A stretch of 15,853 bases of DNA from Coemansia sp. RSA 922. Its lineage: Eukaryota; Kickxellomycota; Kickxellomycetes; Kickxellales; Kickxellaceae. Numbering within the stretch: the first letter of the stretch is position 1; each line of letters opens with the position of its first letter. Positions 7,163 to 15,428 of this stretch are shown here, in pieces. The notes under the pieces were generated by a model that was given only the letters and a program-made list of their open reading frames with translations, searched no databases and had not been told where the DNA came from. The stretch is taken from the NCBI GenBank assembly GCA_027577415.1, contig JANBQS010000532.1, positions 1 through 15,853 of the forward strand, in the 5' to 3' direction. The position numbers and the translations under genes were made by a program.

Positions 7163-7640
7163 CACTACTGGCACTGTTAGTACTCCATTTTCTTCTTCGA
7201 CTGTCTTCAACATGAGTGCTGACTCCTATCCGACTATGTGCATTGCAATTAGCTCTCTTGAGAGTGATTGTATTTCCCCATTTCTATTCCCCGTTATCGT
7301 CACTGGATGGCCATGTGTGGCATTGTTGGACAGTGGCAGCACTGGGATGGTGCTAGGCAAGCATTTCGCTGACTCTCCCCCTCATGTTGTTTTTACCAAG
7401 CCCCTGGTCCCTCTTTTAGCTTCAGTGTGGCAAACCAACGCATAGTGGACATTTCTCACATAGCTGTGCAGTTACACATTGTGGCTGGCCCCACTTCTGA
7501 TTACTATGATTGCATTGTTGCATCAGTGTGCTATGACCTTATTGTTGGTGTCCCCTGGATGATACGCAACAATGCTGATGTCAATTGGGACCAGCGGCTA
7601 CTGTGGATGCGTTTTGGTGCTATCCCCAAGTTTGTGCCTT
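7163..7640 (+). pseudogene. pol: Ty3/gypsy aspartic protease domain
   Basis: This is the retroviral-type aspartic protease that would cut the polyprotein. The active-site motif is LLDSGSTGMVLG (Asp codon 7329-7331), and the C-terminal strand is YDLIVGVPWMIRNNADVNW, matching the usual gypsy Y-D-x-I-L-G-x-P-W. A frameshift at about 7405-7420 separates the two halves. Reverse transcriptase follows in the usual gypsy order. Confidence 0.8.
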
Positions 7641-7789
7641 CCTCTCAGGGGGAGAGGGAGCCTGAGGAGCCCGAAATTGCCTGCATTGATGTTAACCCTC
7701 AGGACGAGCTTTGGGAACATGCTGGGGCATTGTACAATTTACAAGTTGCCATTGTCACCAATTTGGTTGAAGTGCAAGAATCCCCTGTT

Positions 7790-8460
7790 CCCAGTATGCC
7801 TGTGCACCCCCTTGCCACCAAGTTCACTGAACTGTACAAGGACAGACTGCATGATGAGCTCCCCAATGAGCTATACCACCTTGATGCCCCCAGGATCCAC
7901 GTTTGGAGCTGCATCAGGAAGCTGAGCTTACCAATCAAGCTCTCTACCATATGTCAGCAGAAGAGACAGCTGGCCTGTGCAAAGTCTTGGATCAGCTGCT
8001 TGTGCGTGACCAGATCTATGAGTGTGATGCAGCATTTGCTTCACCTGCCTTTATGGTCAAGAAGAAGCAGGGTAGCTATCGCCTGCTTGTTGATATGCAG
8101 CAGCTAAACGCAGCAATCATGGATTTTTCCTGGCCACTTCCCCACATCGGCGACCTTTTGGACTGTAGCCCAGGTCATAAGTTCTTCTCAGTGTTTGACA
8201 TGGTCAGCGGCTACCAACAGATGTGCAATCATCCTGAGTCTGAGCCACTCACAGCTTTCCGCTGCCCACTGGGTGTTTACGCATGGTGCATACTCCCCCA
8301 AGGCTGCAAGGTCTCTCCATCGGCATTCTGTCATTTAATGCACTCCATTTTCAAAGACATGCCCTTTGTGTGCGTCTATCTTGATGACTTGCTAGTTTGC
8401 TCTCACTCTGAGGAAAAGCATGCTGAGCACTTGTGGCAAGTGTTTGAGGCAATATGCTAA
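7790..8460 (+). pseudogene. pol: Ty3/gypsy reverse transcriptase
   Basis: The RT N-terminal entry region (DELPNELYHLDAPR) is at 7854-7895. A one-base loss near 7900 then shifts the frame, after which the polymerase runs in one frame to about 8455. Visible motifs are FASPAFMVKKKQGSYRLLVD, motif A FSVFDMVSGYQQM (Asp 8197-8199), LPQGCKVSPSAF, and the catalytic VYLDDLL (both Asp at 8383-8388), all intact. A second frameshift near 8430-8460 leads to the thumb (INYLGHIL) in the next frame. The order PR-RT-RH-IN and the chromodomain place it in the Ty3/gypsy chromovirus group. Confidence 0.88.
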
Positions 8461-9449
8461 TTCATTGTATGCAAGCAGAGCGAAGACTAAGCCATTCCAG
8501 ACCAGCATCAACTATCTTGGCCACATTTTGGACACCAACAGAGTACACGTCGATCCGCACAAGGTTGCAGTTATTCAGTCCTGGCTGATGCCTAAGAATG
8601 CCAAGCAAGTCAGACAGCTCCTGGATACATTTGGGTATTACCGCCATTTTATCAAGGATTATGCTGATATTGCGACACCACTGAACAAGCTGTTGGCTCA
8701 GGACACCGAGTTTGTATGGACACCCGAGTGTGAGACAGCAGCCAATGAGTTGAAGCAACGTCTGTGCACAGCGCTGATTCTGAAGCCATTCAGTGGACGC
8801 CCAATGATACTAGTGACTGATGCAAGCGATTTCGGCATTGGTGCTGTACTGGAGCAAGAACACCCTGATGGATGCCACCCTGTCGAGTTTATGTCCAAAC
8901 AACTAAACGACGCCCAGCACAAGTATGAGGTTCGGAACAAGGAGTTGTTTGCCATAGTCAAGAGCCTAAATCATTGGCACCACTATCTGGCAGGATGACG
9001 TGTTGTAGTTGAGACGGACCATCATCCATTGAAATACATTAAAACACAGAAGAACCTTAACAACATGCAGTGACACTGGCTGGACTCTATTGGTGGCCAT
9101 GATCTGGACATTCGCTACAAGCCTGGCAAGGACCACTAGCTCGCCGATGGCAGGTCTTGACACCCAGACTTTGAGCTCTCGGCGATTGCTGTACTTGATG
9201 GTGATGAGCCTCTGCGCAACAAAATCCGTCAAGGCTACGCACAGGACTTGGCATTCAAGACAGTACACCATGCTCTGATGCACCCGGACAAGGCCATTGA
9301 TAGGACATTGGTGACAAAGATCAGATGCTATGAGCTGGTTGATGGCCTGTTGTACTACGTTGCTGACACGCACCCATGACTCTGCATTCCACACACTGAC
9401 GAGCTGCGTTTTGCGATTATTCAGCATAACCACGACTCACCCACAGCTG
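8461..9449 (+). pseudogene. pol: Ty3/gypsy RT thumb, RNase H and integrase N-terminal remnant
   Basis: One plus-strand frame carries the RT thumb/connection (INYLGHI, then FGYYRHFIKDYADIATPL), the RNase H domain (LVTDASDFGIGAVLEQ, first catalytic Asp 8819-8821; KYEVRNKELFAIV), then ETDHHPLKYI and the start of integrase up to HNHDSPTA at 9449. It has in-frame stops at 8996 (TGA), 9071 (TGA), 9137 (TAG), 9158 (TGA) and 9377 (TGA). All the TGA positions suit an Arg in relatives, so CGA to TGA is likely. The zinc-binding HHCC region is cut off right after its His part, where a copia LTR begins. Confidence 0.85.
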
Positions 9450-9617
9450 TGTTTGAGCTTAGATAGTATATATAAGAGAGTAAGAGAAAAAGCCAAAGGA
9501 GACAAGAGGCGAACTGGAGCTTGAGAAAAGTTTTCACTAGAGTCAGCAATGTCGGAAACGACTCGTAAGGATCGACAGTGCTGTTACAAGGTCAGAGCAT
9601 ATCTGACAATAACAACA
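9450..9617 (-). repeat. Solo copia-type LTR inside the gypsy integrase
   Basis: A 168-bp copy with TGTTTGAGCTTAG...AATAACAACA ends, reversed relative to the gag-bearing copy. It lies between HNHDSPTA and TAPVIARRFF of the gypsy integrase, where about 80 residues of a typical integrase (the Cys part of HHCC and the first catalytic Asp) are missing. ACAGC occurs close to both ends (9443-9447 and 9619-9623), offset by 2 and 1 bases, so it is either a damaged target duplication or microhomology from the deletion. Confidence 0.82.
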
Positions 9618-9618
9618 G

Positions 9619-10440
9619 ACAGCACCCGTCATTGCTCGCCGTTTCTTCGAGAACGTTTTCCGCCATCATGGTATGCCCTGAGTTATTGTATCAGACTGAG
9701 ATCCGCACTTTACATCTGAACTTTGGTCTGAGCTGATGCAACTATGTGGCGTACGGACGAATATGACAACAGCAAGACACGCAGAAGGCGACGGCGAAAC
9801 CAAGCAGAGAAACAGAACAGTGGAGCAGGTGTTGCGTGCATTTGTGGACTACGATCAAGACAACTGGGATGAGCTATTGCTGTTTGCCGAGTTCTCTATC
9901 AACTCGTCCCGACAAGCTGGCACTGAGCTAACTCCCATGTTTGTGGTCCATGGACACAAGCCTGTTCTACCAAACATCCTGTTGAACCCAAGAGCCACCC
10001 ACACGAACAAGTCGCTTGCTGAGTTCCTATCTTCCCATGCAAACACGATCCAACAAGCACGCGACTCACTTACCTCAGCTCAAGATGCCATGACTGCCCA
10101 TGTCAATCGCTCTCGCCGCGACGTTACTTTCAAGACTGGTGACCTTGTGATAATCAGCGCGAATATGCTTACTACGGACTTTGAGCGCAATCGCACTTCA
10201 GACAAGCTGAGTGACCGCTGGCTGGGACCTTTCAAGATCTTACAGGCACTATCCCTGGTCACCTACCATGTTGAGCTACCTGGCTATATCCGCGCACACA
10301 ATGTCTTCCACATCAGCAACCAAAAGGCTTATGTTGCAAGTCATGACGAATTGCCTCGCTCTGGACTAGTAGAGAACACAGACATTGCAAACAACTACCA
10401 TGCAGTTGATGAAGATCATCAAGCACCGGATGCGTGGTAA
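9619..10440 (+). pseudogene. pol: Ty3/gypsy integrase core and C-terminal domain
   Basis: The frame picks up the integrase core at RRFFENVFRHHGMP. It has two in-frame TGA codons (9679, 9697), both at Arg positions of the conserved P-R-V-I-V-S-D-R-D-P motif. The second catalytic Asp is kept. The GQTERxN motif, which carries the catalytic Glu, reads DGETKQRN, so Lys (AAG 9802-9804) stands in for Glu. The C-terminal part continues with VEQVLRAFVDYDQDNW, FKTGDLVIISAN, LSDRWLGPFKIL and HNVFHIS, all typical. An extra base near 10412-10418 shifts the frame before the chromodomain and brings the stop at 10438. The domain is inactive on several counts. Confidence 0.87.
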
Positions 10441-10633
10441 CAAGTATTACCTGGTCAAGTACACTGGCTATGCCAATGATATCATCTACATTCATCCAAT
10501 ACGATTCGGCATTGGCGATGGAGTACAAGACTATTGGGACTGGCAAGAGGCATCCAGGAATGGAGGTGTGGTAGCCGCTACTGTTGAACAGATGCCATTT
10601 TCTACTGTGTCAGCCATGAGGAGAACCTATTAG
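10400..10633 (+). pseudogene. Ty3/gypsy chromodomain at the integrase C-terminus
   Basis: In the frame following the one-base insertion, IIKHRMRGNKYYLVKYTGY matches the chromodomain core (I-L-x-x-R...G...Y-L-V-K-W-x-G-Y), with Tyr instead of the usual Trp. IYIHP follows where E-W-V/T-W-E-P is usual, so that part is degraded. Chromodomains at integrase ends target chromoviruses to heterochromatin through histone H3 methyl-lysine. The frame ends at TAG 10631-10633, just before the polypurine tract. Confidence 0.65.
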
Positions 10634-10639
10634 CTGTAA

Positions 10640-10660
10640 CTACAAGAGGCGCTAAAAAGG
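10640..10660 (+). other. Gypsy polypurine tract
   Basis: A purine-rich stretch ending AAAAAGG directly before the LTR start, the usual primer site for plus-strand DNA synthesis. The same AAAAGG precedes the LTR fragment on the minus strand at 3778-3783, which supports the assignment. Confidence 0.6.
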
Positions 10661-11005
10661 TGTTATTCCCAGAAAATATATACTCAAGTCCAGACCAAGA
10701 AAAACCTCCTCCTTGTCCCCTCGCATTGTCCTGCTTTTATAGCTCACCCAGAAGTTCGTGTAGCCGTTTGTGGTTGAGTCTTCTTTTTGGGGCCGCTTTC
10801 ATGTGTTGCACACGTTGGGGGCCAGCCGGACTTCGGACGTTGCAGCCAACAGAACCAACCAACGTTAACAGGAACTTTTGGTGGAGCTCTGAACAAGACA
10901 ACAGAACACAACATATATTTGACTTATTTTGGCTTATTTTTCCTCTCCACCTTGTATTCAAACAAATTAATTGACTATTATCTTTCCCAAATAGTTATTC
11001 CAACA
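10661..11005 (+). repeat. Ty3/gypsy 3' LTR, complete (345 bp)
   Basis: The LTR starts TGTTATTCCCAGAA right after the polypurine tract and ends TAGTTATTCCAACA, giving TG...CA termini. Its first half matches 3777-3589 (minus) and its second half matches 4955-5091 (plus), which defines both ends independently. A TTTTATAG box near 10736 may be its promoter. No 5' partner LTR exists in the window, so the element cannot be dated by LTR comparison here. Confidence 0.88.
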
Positions 11006-11140
11006 TGTCCAGCTTACAGTGTGATATTGCGAGCACAATAAATATCCAATATCATGACACTCATCAATTACAATATTCTAATAAAATACATGTGCTTGAC
11101 TGCTCTTATCCTGTAGCCTGCCTTGAAGACAAGTTCTGCC

Positions 11141-11273
11141 CTAGAGCACCTCAGCTAGGCACATCTTAGAAGCCTCAAGGTCATGGTCATATACTTCCAG
11201 CTCTTTCTCAAGGTCCCGGATAAATCCGCCCATTCCATGTCTTGCCAGTGCTCTGATGCACAGCTGGCCATGT
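11141..11273 (-). pseudogene. Possible last exon of an unassigned protein
   Basis: On the minus strand, an acceptor-like CACCTCAG (11283-11274) precedes a frame reading HGQLCIRALARHGMGGFI, then DLEKELEVYDHDLEASKMC, ending with AEVL and TAG (11143-11141). The acidic amphipathic helix-like tail looks like real protein, but I do not recognise it and no upstream exon could be placed. It could be a remnant or the 3' end of a live gene whose other exons I cannot see. Confidence 0.28.
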
Positions 11274-11725
11274 CTGAGGTGAGCGAAATGGATAATAAAA
11301 GTAATATAGATATTATTGTTTAAGCAAAACTGATGTAAGTTAAGAAAGAGTACATTCATGGAATGTCAAGTGTTTAGCCTAAGCAGGCGGACTGCTACAC
11401 AGTTCACACATGCGTTTGCTTCAACACTAGTTAAATCATTTGCTCGAGCTTGACTATTGATTCGCTAAAAGCCAATATAGTCCAAAAGCTGTGTGAAGGC
11501 TATTCCGACAATATAAACTCTCAGTCTGGCTTAACTATAGGTCACAGCGCCAAAAATAGTATACCAGTAGGTTCACATACTTTAACTACATTCTGCAGAG
11601 GGGCGGCTAACTACACTAAAGGTGAGTTGAAGAGCAAGTAAATTAATAGAGGATGATAAGTATCCACAAGGGCCTACTTGTGATGTCAGAGAATTGGAGG
11701 TGATGCTTAGAGAGCTGTCACTACC
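11274..11725. other. AT-rich stretch without a recognised gene
   Basis: A 63-codon open frame near 11450-11641 has no ATG start but does contain a strong donor-like AAAG|GTGAGT at 11619-11620. I could not find a matching exon or a family, so it is not called as a gene. Confidence 0.3.
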
Positions 11726-11941
11726 ATGGCTGCCACAACCACAGTCAACACTGCATTTGATGACAGCAATGGTGCTGTTGAAGAAGATATTTGCCACTAT
11801 GAGCAAAGGCAGCACAGCCATTGAGAAAACATGGCTATTATGCTGGTCAGGGCACGACGTTCATTGGCTGCAGAGCTGGGGCTTGCAACAGCACTCTGGC
11901 AATATAACCAGTATGTTAATGTGACTGACATCTTACAATAA
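11726..11941 (+). pseudogene. Small open frame split by one TGA, unassigned
   Basis: ATG at 11726 opens a frame (MAATTTVNTAFDDSNGAVEE...) interrupted by TGA at 11822-11824. It continues in the same frame (NMAIMLVRARRSLAAELGLA, then LWQYNQYVNVTDILQ) to TAA 11939-11941. The second part has the composition of a folded helical protein. It may be a decayed gene or the end of one, with the TGA again in a place where CGA would make sense. No family recognised. Confidence 0.27.
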
Positions 11942-12488
11942 TGCCCAATAGTTCAAATAACAGACTTAAGGGCAAAAATTAATCTCAGAAATACAGAGTA
12001 ATAACTACGTATCCTTGGCCAGAACCATGGAGTATGCAAGCACATCAGTCAGAGTTCACTGTTGATATATAGTTTGAGAATAATAGAGGTTGTCTGTGTT
12101 AACCATTCAAGGCCTGAATATGATGATTGTAGTTTTGTTATTGTGCAGGTCTAAACAATAAATGCCAATAAAGAAAAGTGCCAAGGTGACGAAATAGTGA
12201 GGATCTTTAATTATACCAGTGCAGGGCATGGTTAATCCAACATGACAGCTCACTAGCTGCATGCAATTTTCGATTGCTAAAGCGTACAGGGAGCAGGCAT
12301 AACGTCGGGCGACAATGGACAAACAACGCCAAAGCCGCAAGGGGCTCTCTTTTAGCCTTTGCTTGATACTGAGAGCACTCACCACAAAGGCTCGCGTGCC
12401 AAGTCTTTCTGAAAAAGGAACGCCATCAGCTTATATAGACTAGCGAAGGCCTATGAATATAAATTCTTCGACTTAGCTCGATCTGAAC
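11942..12488. other. AT-rich stretch, no convincing gene
   Basis: Nothing here could be assigned. The minus strand has a TATATAAG at about 12431-12438 just before an ATG (12426) and a GTGAGT some 40 bp later, which mimics a short first exon, but the TATA is too close to the ATG and no continuing exon was found. Confidence 0.35.
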
Positions 12489-12583
12489 GCCCCATTGGCT
12501 CAGCTGGTAGAGCGTCGTGCTTATGTATTACAATGCATGTTAGAGTCACGCGAACGTCGCCAGTTCGATCCTGGCATGGGGCA
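12489..12583 (+). tRNA. tRNA-Ile(UAU) with a 22-nt intron
   Basis: The cloverleaf folds fully: acceptor GCCCCAT/ATGGGGC, D arm GCTC...GAGC, anticodon stem TCGTG/CGCGA (one T-G pair), and T arm GCCAG-TTCGATC-CTGGC, with discriminator A. Anticodon TAT is at 12522-12524. The intron is 12526-12547, after position 37 as in eukaryotic nuclear tRNAs. Intron ATGCAT pairs with ATGTAT spanning the anticodon, and G at intron position -3 can pair with C32, as the splicing endonuclease requires. Internal promoter boxes TGGCTCAGCTGGTAGAGC and GTTCGATCC are intact. T-runs after 12588 would end Pol III transcription. One oddity is G at position 37, where tRNAs reading A-starting codons nearly always have A. 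It reads AUA codons if functional. Confidence 0.87.
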
Positions 12584-12587
12584 TGAG

Positions 12588-12608
12588 TTTCTTTTTGCAA
12601 ATTTTTTT
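12588..12608 (+). terminator. RNA polymerase III terminator of the tRNA gene
   Basis: TTTCTTTTT (12588-12596) followed by seven T from 12602, starting 5 bp after the tRNA end. T-runs of this kind end Pol III transcription. Confidence 0.7.
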
Positions 12609-12654
12609 GTTATTTTTGAATATTAATGTATTTGTTATTATTATTATTTTTTTG

Positions 12655-13326
12655 CTAGGCCTGCTCAAGAGAGTCAATGAGAATGTCGTTTTCCAGCCGC
12701 AGGCGGCGCGACTTTTCCTTGATGCGAGTGAGCGTTTTTGTACGATCCGAGACCTGCTCACGGATGTAGGCCAGTTGGGCCTCGAGCATGGCCTCAGTGG
12801 GCTCCGAGGCTGACGACAAGGGCGGGTGGTACGAGTCGCTGTCAGATGCAGACAGGCGGCGCTTGGATGGTTGCATTGCTAGATCGTCATCGCTCTCTGA
12901 GGAAGATGATGACTGTAGCATCAGTTCTGCGCGCGGGGTAGTTCGACGGTCCCTAGAGCGAGCGGATGGCTGGCGCATCGAGGATGAAGCAGTGGAGTGG
13001 GAATTGGTGTGGCGGATCAAAAAGTCTGAGCGCTTGTAAACCTTGTCACAGCCATCAAAGGGGCACAGATAGGCACGGTCGCCAGTGTGAGTCCTTAGGT
13101 GCAAAATCATGTCATAGCGTGTAGGAGCCGGGACTTTATACTGTGGGCAGGATTGCCACTGGCAGGAGTGGTTTGCTTGGGGGTCAGGACTGATGTGAGC
13201 AAGAGACAGGTGGGAGGCGAGCAAATACGTCGAGGCGAATTCGGCTGAGCAGTCGCGCCAAGCGCAGGCAACACGCCCAATGACGGGCGCTGGCATATTG
13301 GGAGGGTCAATATCCGACGAAGCCAT
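12655..13326 (-). CDS. C2H2 zinc-finger protein with tandem CWCH2 fingers and C-terminal coiled coil
   Basis: A 223-residue nuclear-type protein with three C2H2 fingers: C21/C26/H39/H44, C55/C60/H76/H80 (long loop), and C88/C93/H106/H110. Fingers 1 and 2 both have Trp two residues after the first Cys (CAWRDC, CQWQSC). This is the tandem CWCH2 arrangement known from GLI, ZIC, AEBP2 and PacC, where the two fingers pack together. Only finger 3 has a clear DNA-reading helix (KRSDFLIR). A Ser/Asp-rich linker follows, then a charged coiled coil (about 178-223: MLEAQLAYIREQV, then RRLRLENDILIDSLEQA) that could dimerise. The ATG at 13326 has A at -3 and G at +4. The frame stays open upstream to 13770, but that part is Pro/Ser/Arg-rich and unlike coding sequence. 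Likely DNA- or chromatin-binding regulator; target unknown. Confidence 0.85.
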   Translation of the reverse strand: MASSDIDPPNMPAPVIGRVACAWRDCSAEFASTYLLASHLSLAHISPDPQANHSCQWQSCPQYKVPAPTRYDMILHLRTHTGDRAYLCPFDGCDKVYKRSDFLIRHTNSHSTASSSMRQPSARSRDRRTTPRAELMLQSSSSSESDDDLAMQPSKRRLSASDSDSYHPPLSSASEPTEAMLEAQLAYIREQVSDRTKTLTRIKEKSRRLRLENDILIDSLEQA

Positions 13327-14459
13327 TATTTCCAGCAAGGTAGACAAGGATTCCCTTTTGCGTTGTGTGCAAGTTGTGGCCGGCGGTAGTGTGGGCGCTT
13401 TGGTTGTTGGAAATGAATAGGAGGAAGAAAGACGATTGATTCGATTGGTCGCTCTATGAATAGCGGGACACGGTAGTGCGTGCGGGTGGGCGCCACGCGA
13501 GAGCGGGTTAGAGTTTTGGGATGGCAGCAACCAGACCAGGATGTCGGTGCGGGTGGCAGCGGCAGCAGAAATAGTAGAGGGGGTTGTTTGTTTGGTGATT
13601 GGGTAGAGAAGACGACGACGACGACAGTGCAGGCTTGGACAGCAATGGCGGCGGCGTTCCAGCAATAATGGACGGGCAGGCGTTTTGGGGGAGGTAGGCG
13701 GACACAAGGGGGCTGGGATGGCAATTAAGCCATATTTGGACATAGTGGTTATGCTGGTGGGCAGACACAATCGGATGGGCGCTACGCTTTAGCCGAAGAG
13801 CGTCGCCTGGCGGAGCAGCGGTAGGCGAGCGCACAATACGGATATACGTGCGAGTGGCTTTGAACATGGAGCTCTGTAGGCGTGCTGCTGCACAGTGCGA
13901 AGGGGGGCGACGGCGAGCGAGCGGGGGGAGGGGGTGTCGCATTGTGATGATTTTTTTATATTTTCAAAGGGCAGGGTAGGAGCGCATTGCCCGCCTCCCC
14001 AGTTTGGAGTCTGAATGTCATGGCTGCAGCCAAACCCTCTCGGCGCGGGCGAGCAGCAAAAGCCTTATTTAGTCTCGTCTTGCATGACGAAGCAGCAGTG
14101 CAGAAGCGCATCGGGTTATGACAATCCAGGTGCACTCTCAGTCTGCCCGGCTCCCCTCAGTCTGGTCAGGGCGCCTTATATAAAGCCCGCTAACCTGACC
14201 GACCCGCCCTCCTCTGTTGCCCTCTTTTATTCAGCTACCTTACTCTAAATCACCCCCCTTTTCAATGTGTAACACCCAGTAACTCGCATAGTTTTTATTC
14301 TCAATTATCATACTTTTTCCAACATTAACACCATCATCGCACGACACCCAACGACAGTAACAGTAACGTCAACAGTAGTATCCTTTGCTCTAGGGCCAAA
14401 ATTCAGTCTCCGCCTTTTCAAGGGACCATCGATTACACCACCAACAACACATTACGCCA
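13327..14459. promoter_or_regulatory. Divergent intergenic region of two zinc-finger genes
   Basis: This 1.1-kb region separates the two C2H2 genes. A TATAAAAA box on the minus strand (13960-13953) implies a ~600-nt leader for the left gene, with upstream ATGs and a (GAC)5 repeat at 13611-13625. A plus-strand TATA box (14177-14184) implies a ~250-nt leader for the right gene. The two TATA boxes are about 220 bp apart, so the promoters may share control elements. Long leaders are inferred from TATA position only. Confidence 0.5.
14164..14200 (+). promoter_or_regulatory. TATA box inside a 7-bp inverted repeat
   Basis: TATATAAA (14177-14184) is bracketed by GGTCAGG (14164-14170) and its exact reverse complement CCTGACC (14194-14200), with a 23-bp spacer. 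The TATA box suits the plus-strand zinc-finger gene. The arms could bind a dimeric factor that competes with or recruits the TATA machinery; this is inference. Confidence 0.5.
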
Positions 14460-15419
14460 ATGGATATCAGAGAGATCATGGACGGCTCGCAGCTCAGCGA
14501 CAAGGAGCGCCCGCACCGCTGCTCGTGGGACAGGTGTGGCAAGGGGTTTACACGCAAGTCGGACCTCAAGCGTCACTATCGTATCCATATTGATGAAAAA
14601 CCTTTTGTGTGCCATTTCGTCGAGTGCAGCAAGCGGTTTGTGCAAAAGTCGGCGCTGACGGTGCACTTGCGCACTCACACGGGTGAGAAGCCGCATTGGT
14701 GCAAGGAGGCCAGCTGCGGAAAGCGGTTCAGCGACTCGTCGTCGCTGGCGCGGCACCGCCACACGCACAGCGGCAAGCGCACTTACTCGTGCTCGTTCGA
14801 CAGATGCAACAAGAAATTCTGCACAAAGAGCGCGCTCAACAGCCACCATCGCGACCATAGGTCCACGCTACAAAACGAACCATCCACGCCCAGACTCATG
14901 CCGGTATCTCCCAGCTGCTCGCTCAGCCCGCCGGAGCTGAGGTTGGAGCACGGCGCCTGCCATGGCGACAGCGCCTTCCCTCGCCTGCGTGTTGCCGAGT
15001 GTCCCAGCTCGCGCCCATATTATGCACATATTCCCGCCCCAGTCAGCGGCCGTTGGGGCGACGATGCCCTGGCCAACATCCTGCGTGGCCCGCTGCAATA
15101 CCCGACCTCCATGTGCCGGTCCAATAGGTCCAGCACGTTGTCCTCCCTTGGGTCTGCCGCTGGCATGCGCACCCCGCCACTCAGACACGACTCGCGCCCC
15201 ATGTCTGACTCGCCCTCGCCGCAGCTCAGCCCAGCCATGCTGCCTGCTGCGCCCGACTACCTCGACGTCCTTTCGAAGGCAGCGTCGGCTCTGTCGCCGC
15301 TGCCCACTGCCACGCGTAGCGCAGCTACAGCCACTCAGCCTAGTGTGGCTCCGAATATGCCGGGCAGGTCCCACAGCGACCGCATGTCGCTGGCAAACAA
15401 GCGCTTTGCGCCATACTAG
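14460..15419 (+). CDS. C2H2 zinc-finger transcription factor, four tandem fingers
   Basis: A 319-residue protein. Four regular fingers at residues 21-43, 51-73, 81-103 and 111-133, each C-x4-C-x12-H-x3-H and evenly 30 residues apart. Linkers vary: the one after finger 2 is the classic TGEKP, the others are variants (IDEKP, SGKRT). Recognition helices RKSDLKR, QKSALTV, DSSSLAR and TKSALNS give finger 1 the clearest predicted preference (Arg/Asp/Arg, GCG-like). The region after residue 140 is Ser/Pro/Ala-rich and probably disordered, as in fungal activators or repressors. Nuclear sequence-specific DNA binding is well supported; targets are unknown. Met1 (14460) is taken as the start; Met7 has a better context and is possible. 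No introns or frame damage. It is transcribed away from the other zinc-finger gene. Confidence 0.9.
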   Translation: MDIREIMDGSQLSDKERPHRCSWDRCGKGFTRKSDLKRHYRIHIDEKPFVCHFVECSKRFVQKSALTVHLRTHTGEKPHWCKEASCGKRFSDSSSLARHRHTHSGKRTYSCSFDRCNKKFCTKSALNSHHRDHRSTLQNEPSTPRLMPVSPSCSLSPPELRLEHGACHGDSAFPRLRVAECPSSRPYYAHIPAPVSGRWGDDALANILRGPLQYPTSMCRSNRSSTLSSLGSAAGMRTPPLRHDSRPMSDSPSPQLSPAMLPAAPDYLDVLSKAASALSPLPTATRSAATATQPSVAPNMPGRSHSDRMSLANKRFAPY

Positions 15420-15428
15420 GCACACTTT

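Noticed and set aside
12107..12385. Minus-strand 92-residue frame
   Set aside because: Starts at GTG, has no domain and an AT-rich end; nothing supports it as coding.
12389..12438. TATA box plus short first exon on the minus strand
   Set aside because: TATA is only about 5 bp from the ATG and no downstream exon could be joined.
13327..13770. N-terminal extension of the minus-strand zinc-finger protein
   Set aside because: The frame is open but the sequence is pyrimidine-rich and Pro/Ser/Arg-biased like a leader, the far start is not ATG, and the ATG at 13326 has a good context just before the first finger.
13508..13942. Minus-strand 144-residue frame in the divergent intergenic region
   Set aside because: It lies in the probable leader of the left zinc-finger gene, has low-complexity content and no recognisable domain; at most an upstream ORF.
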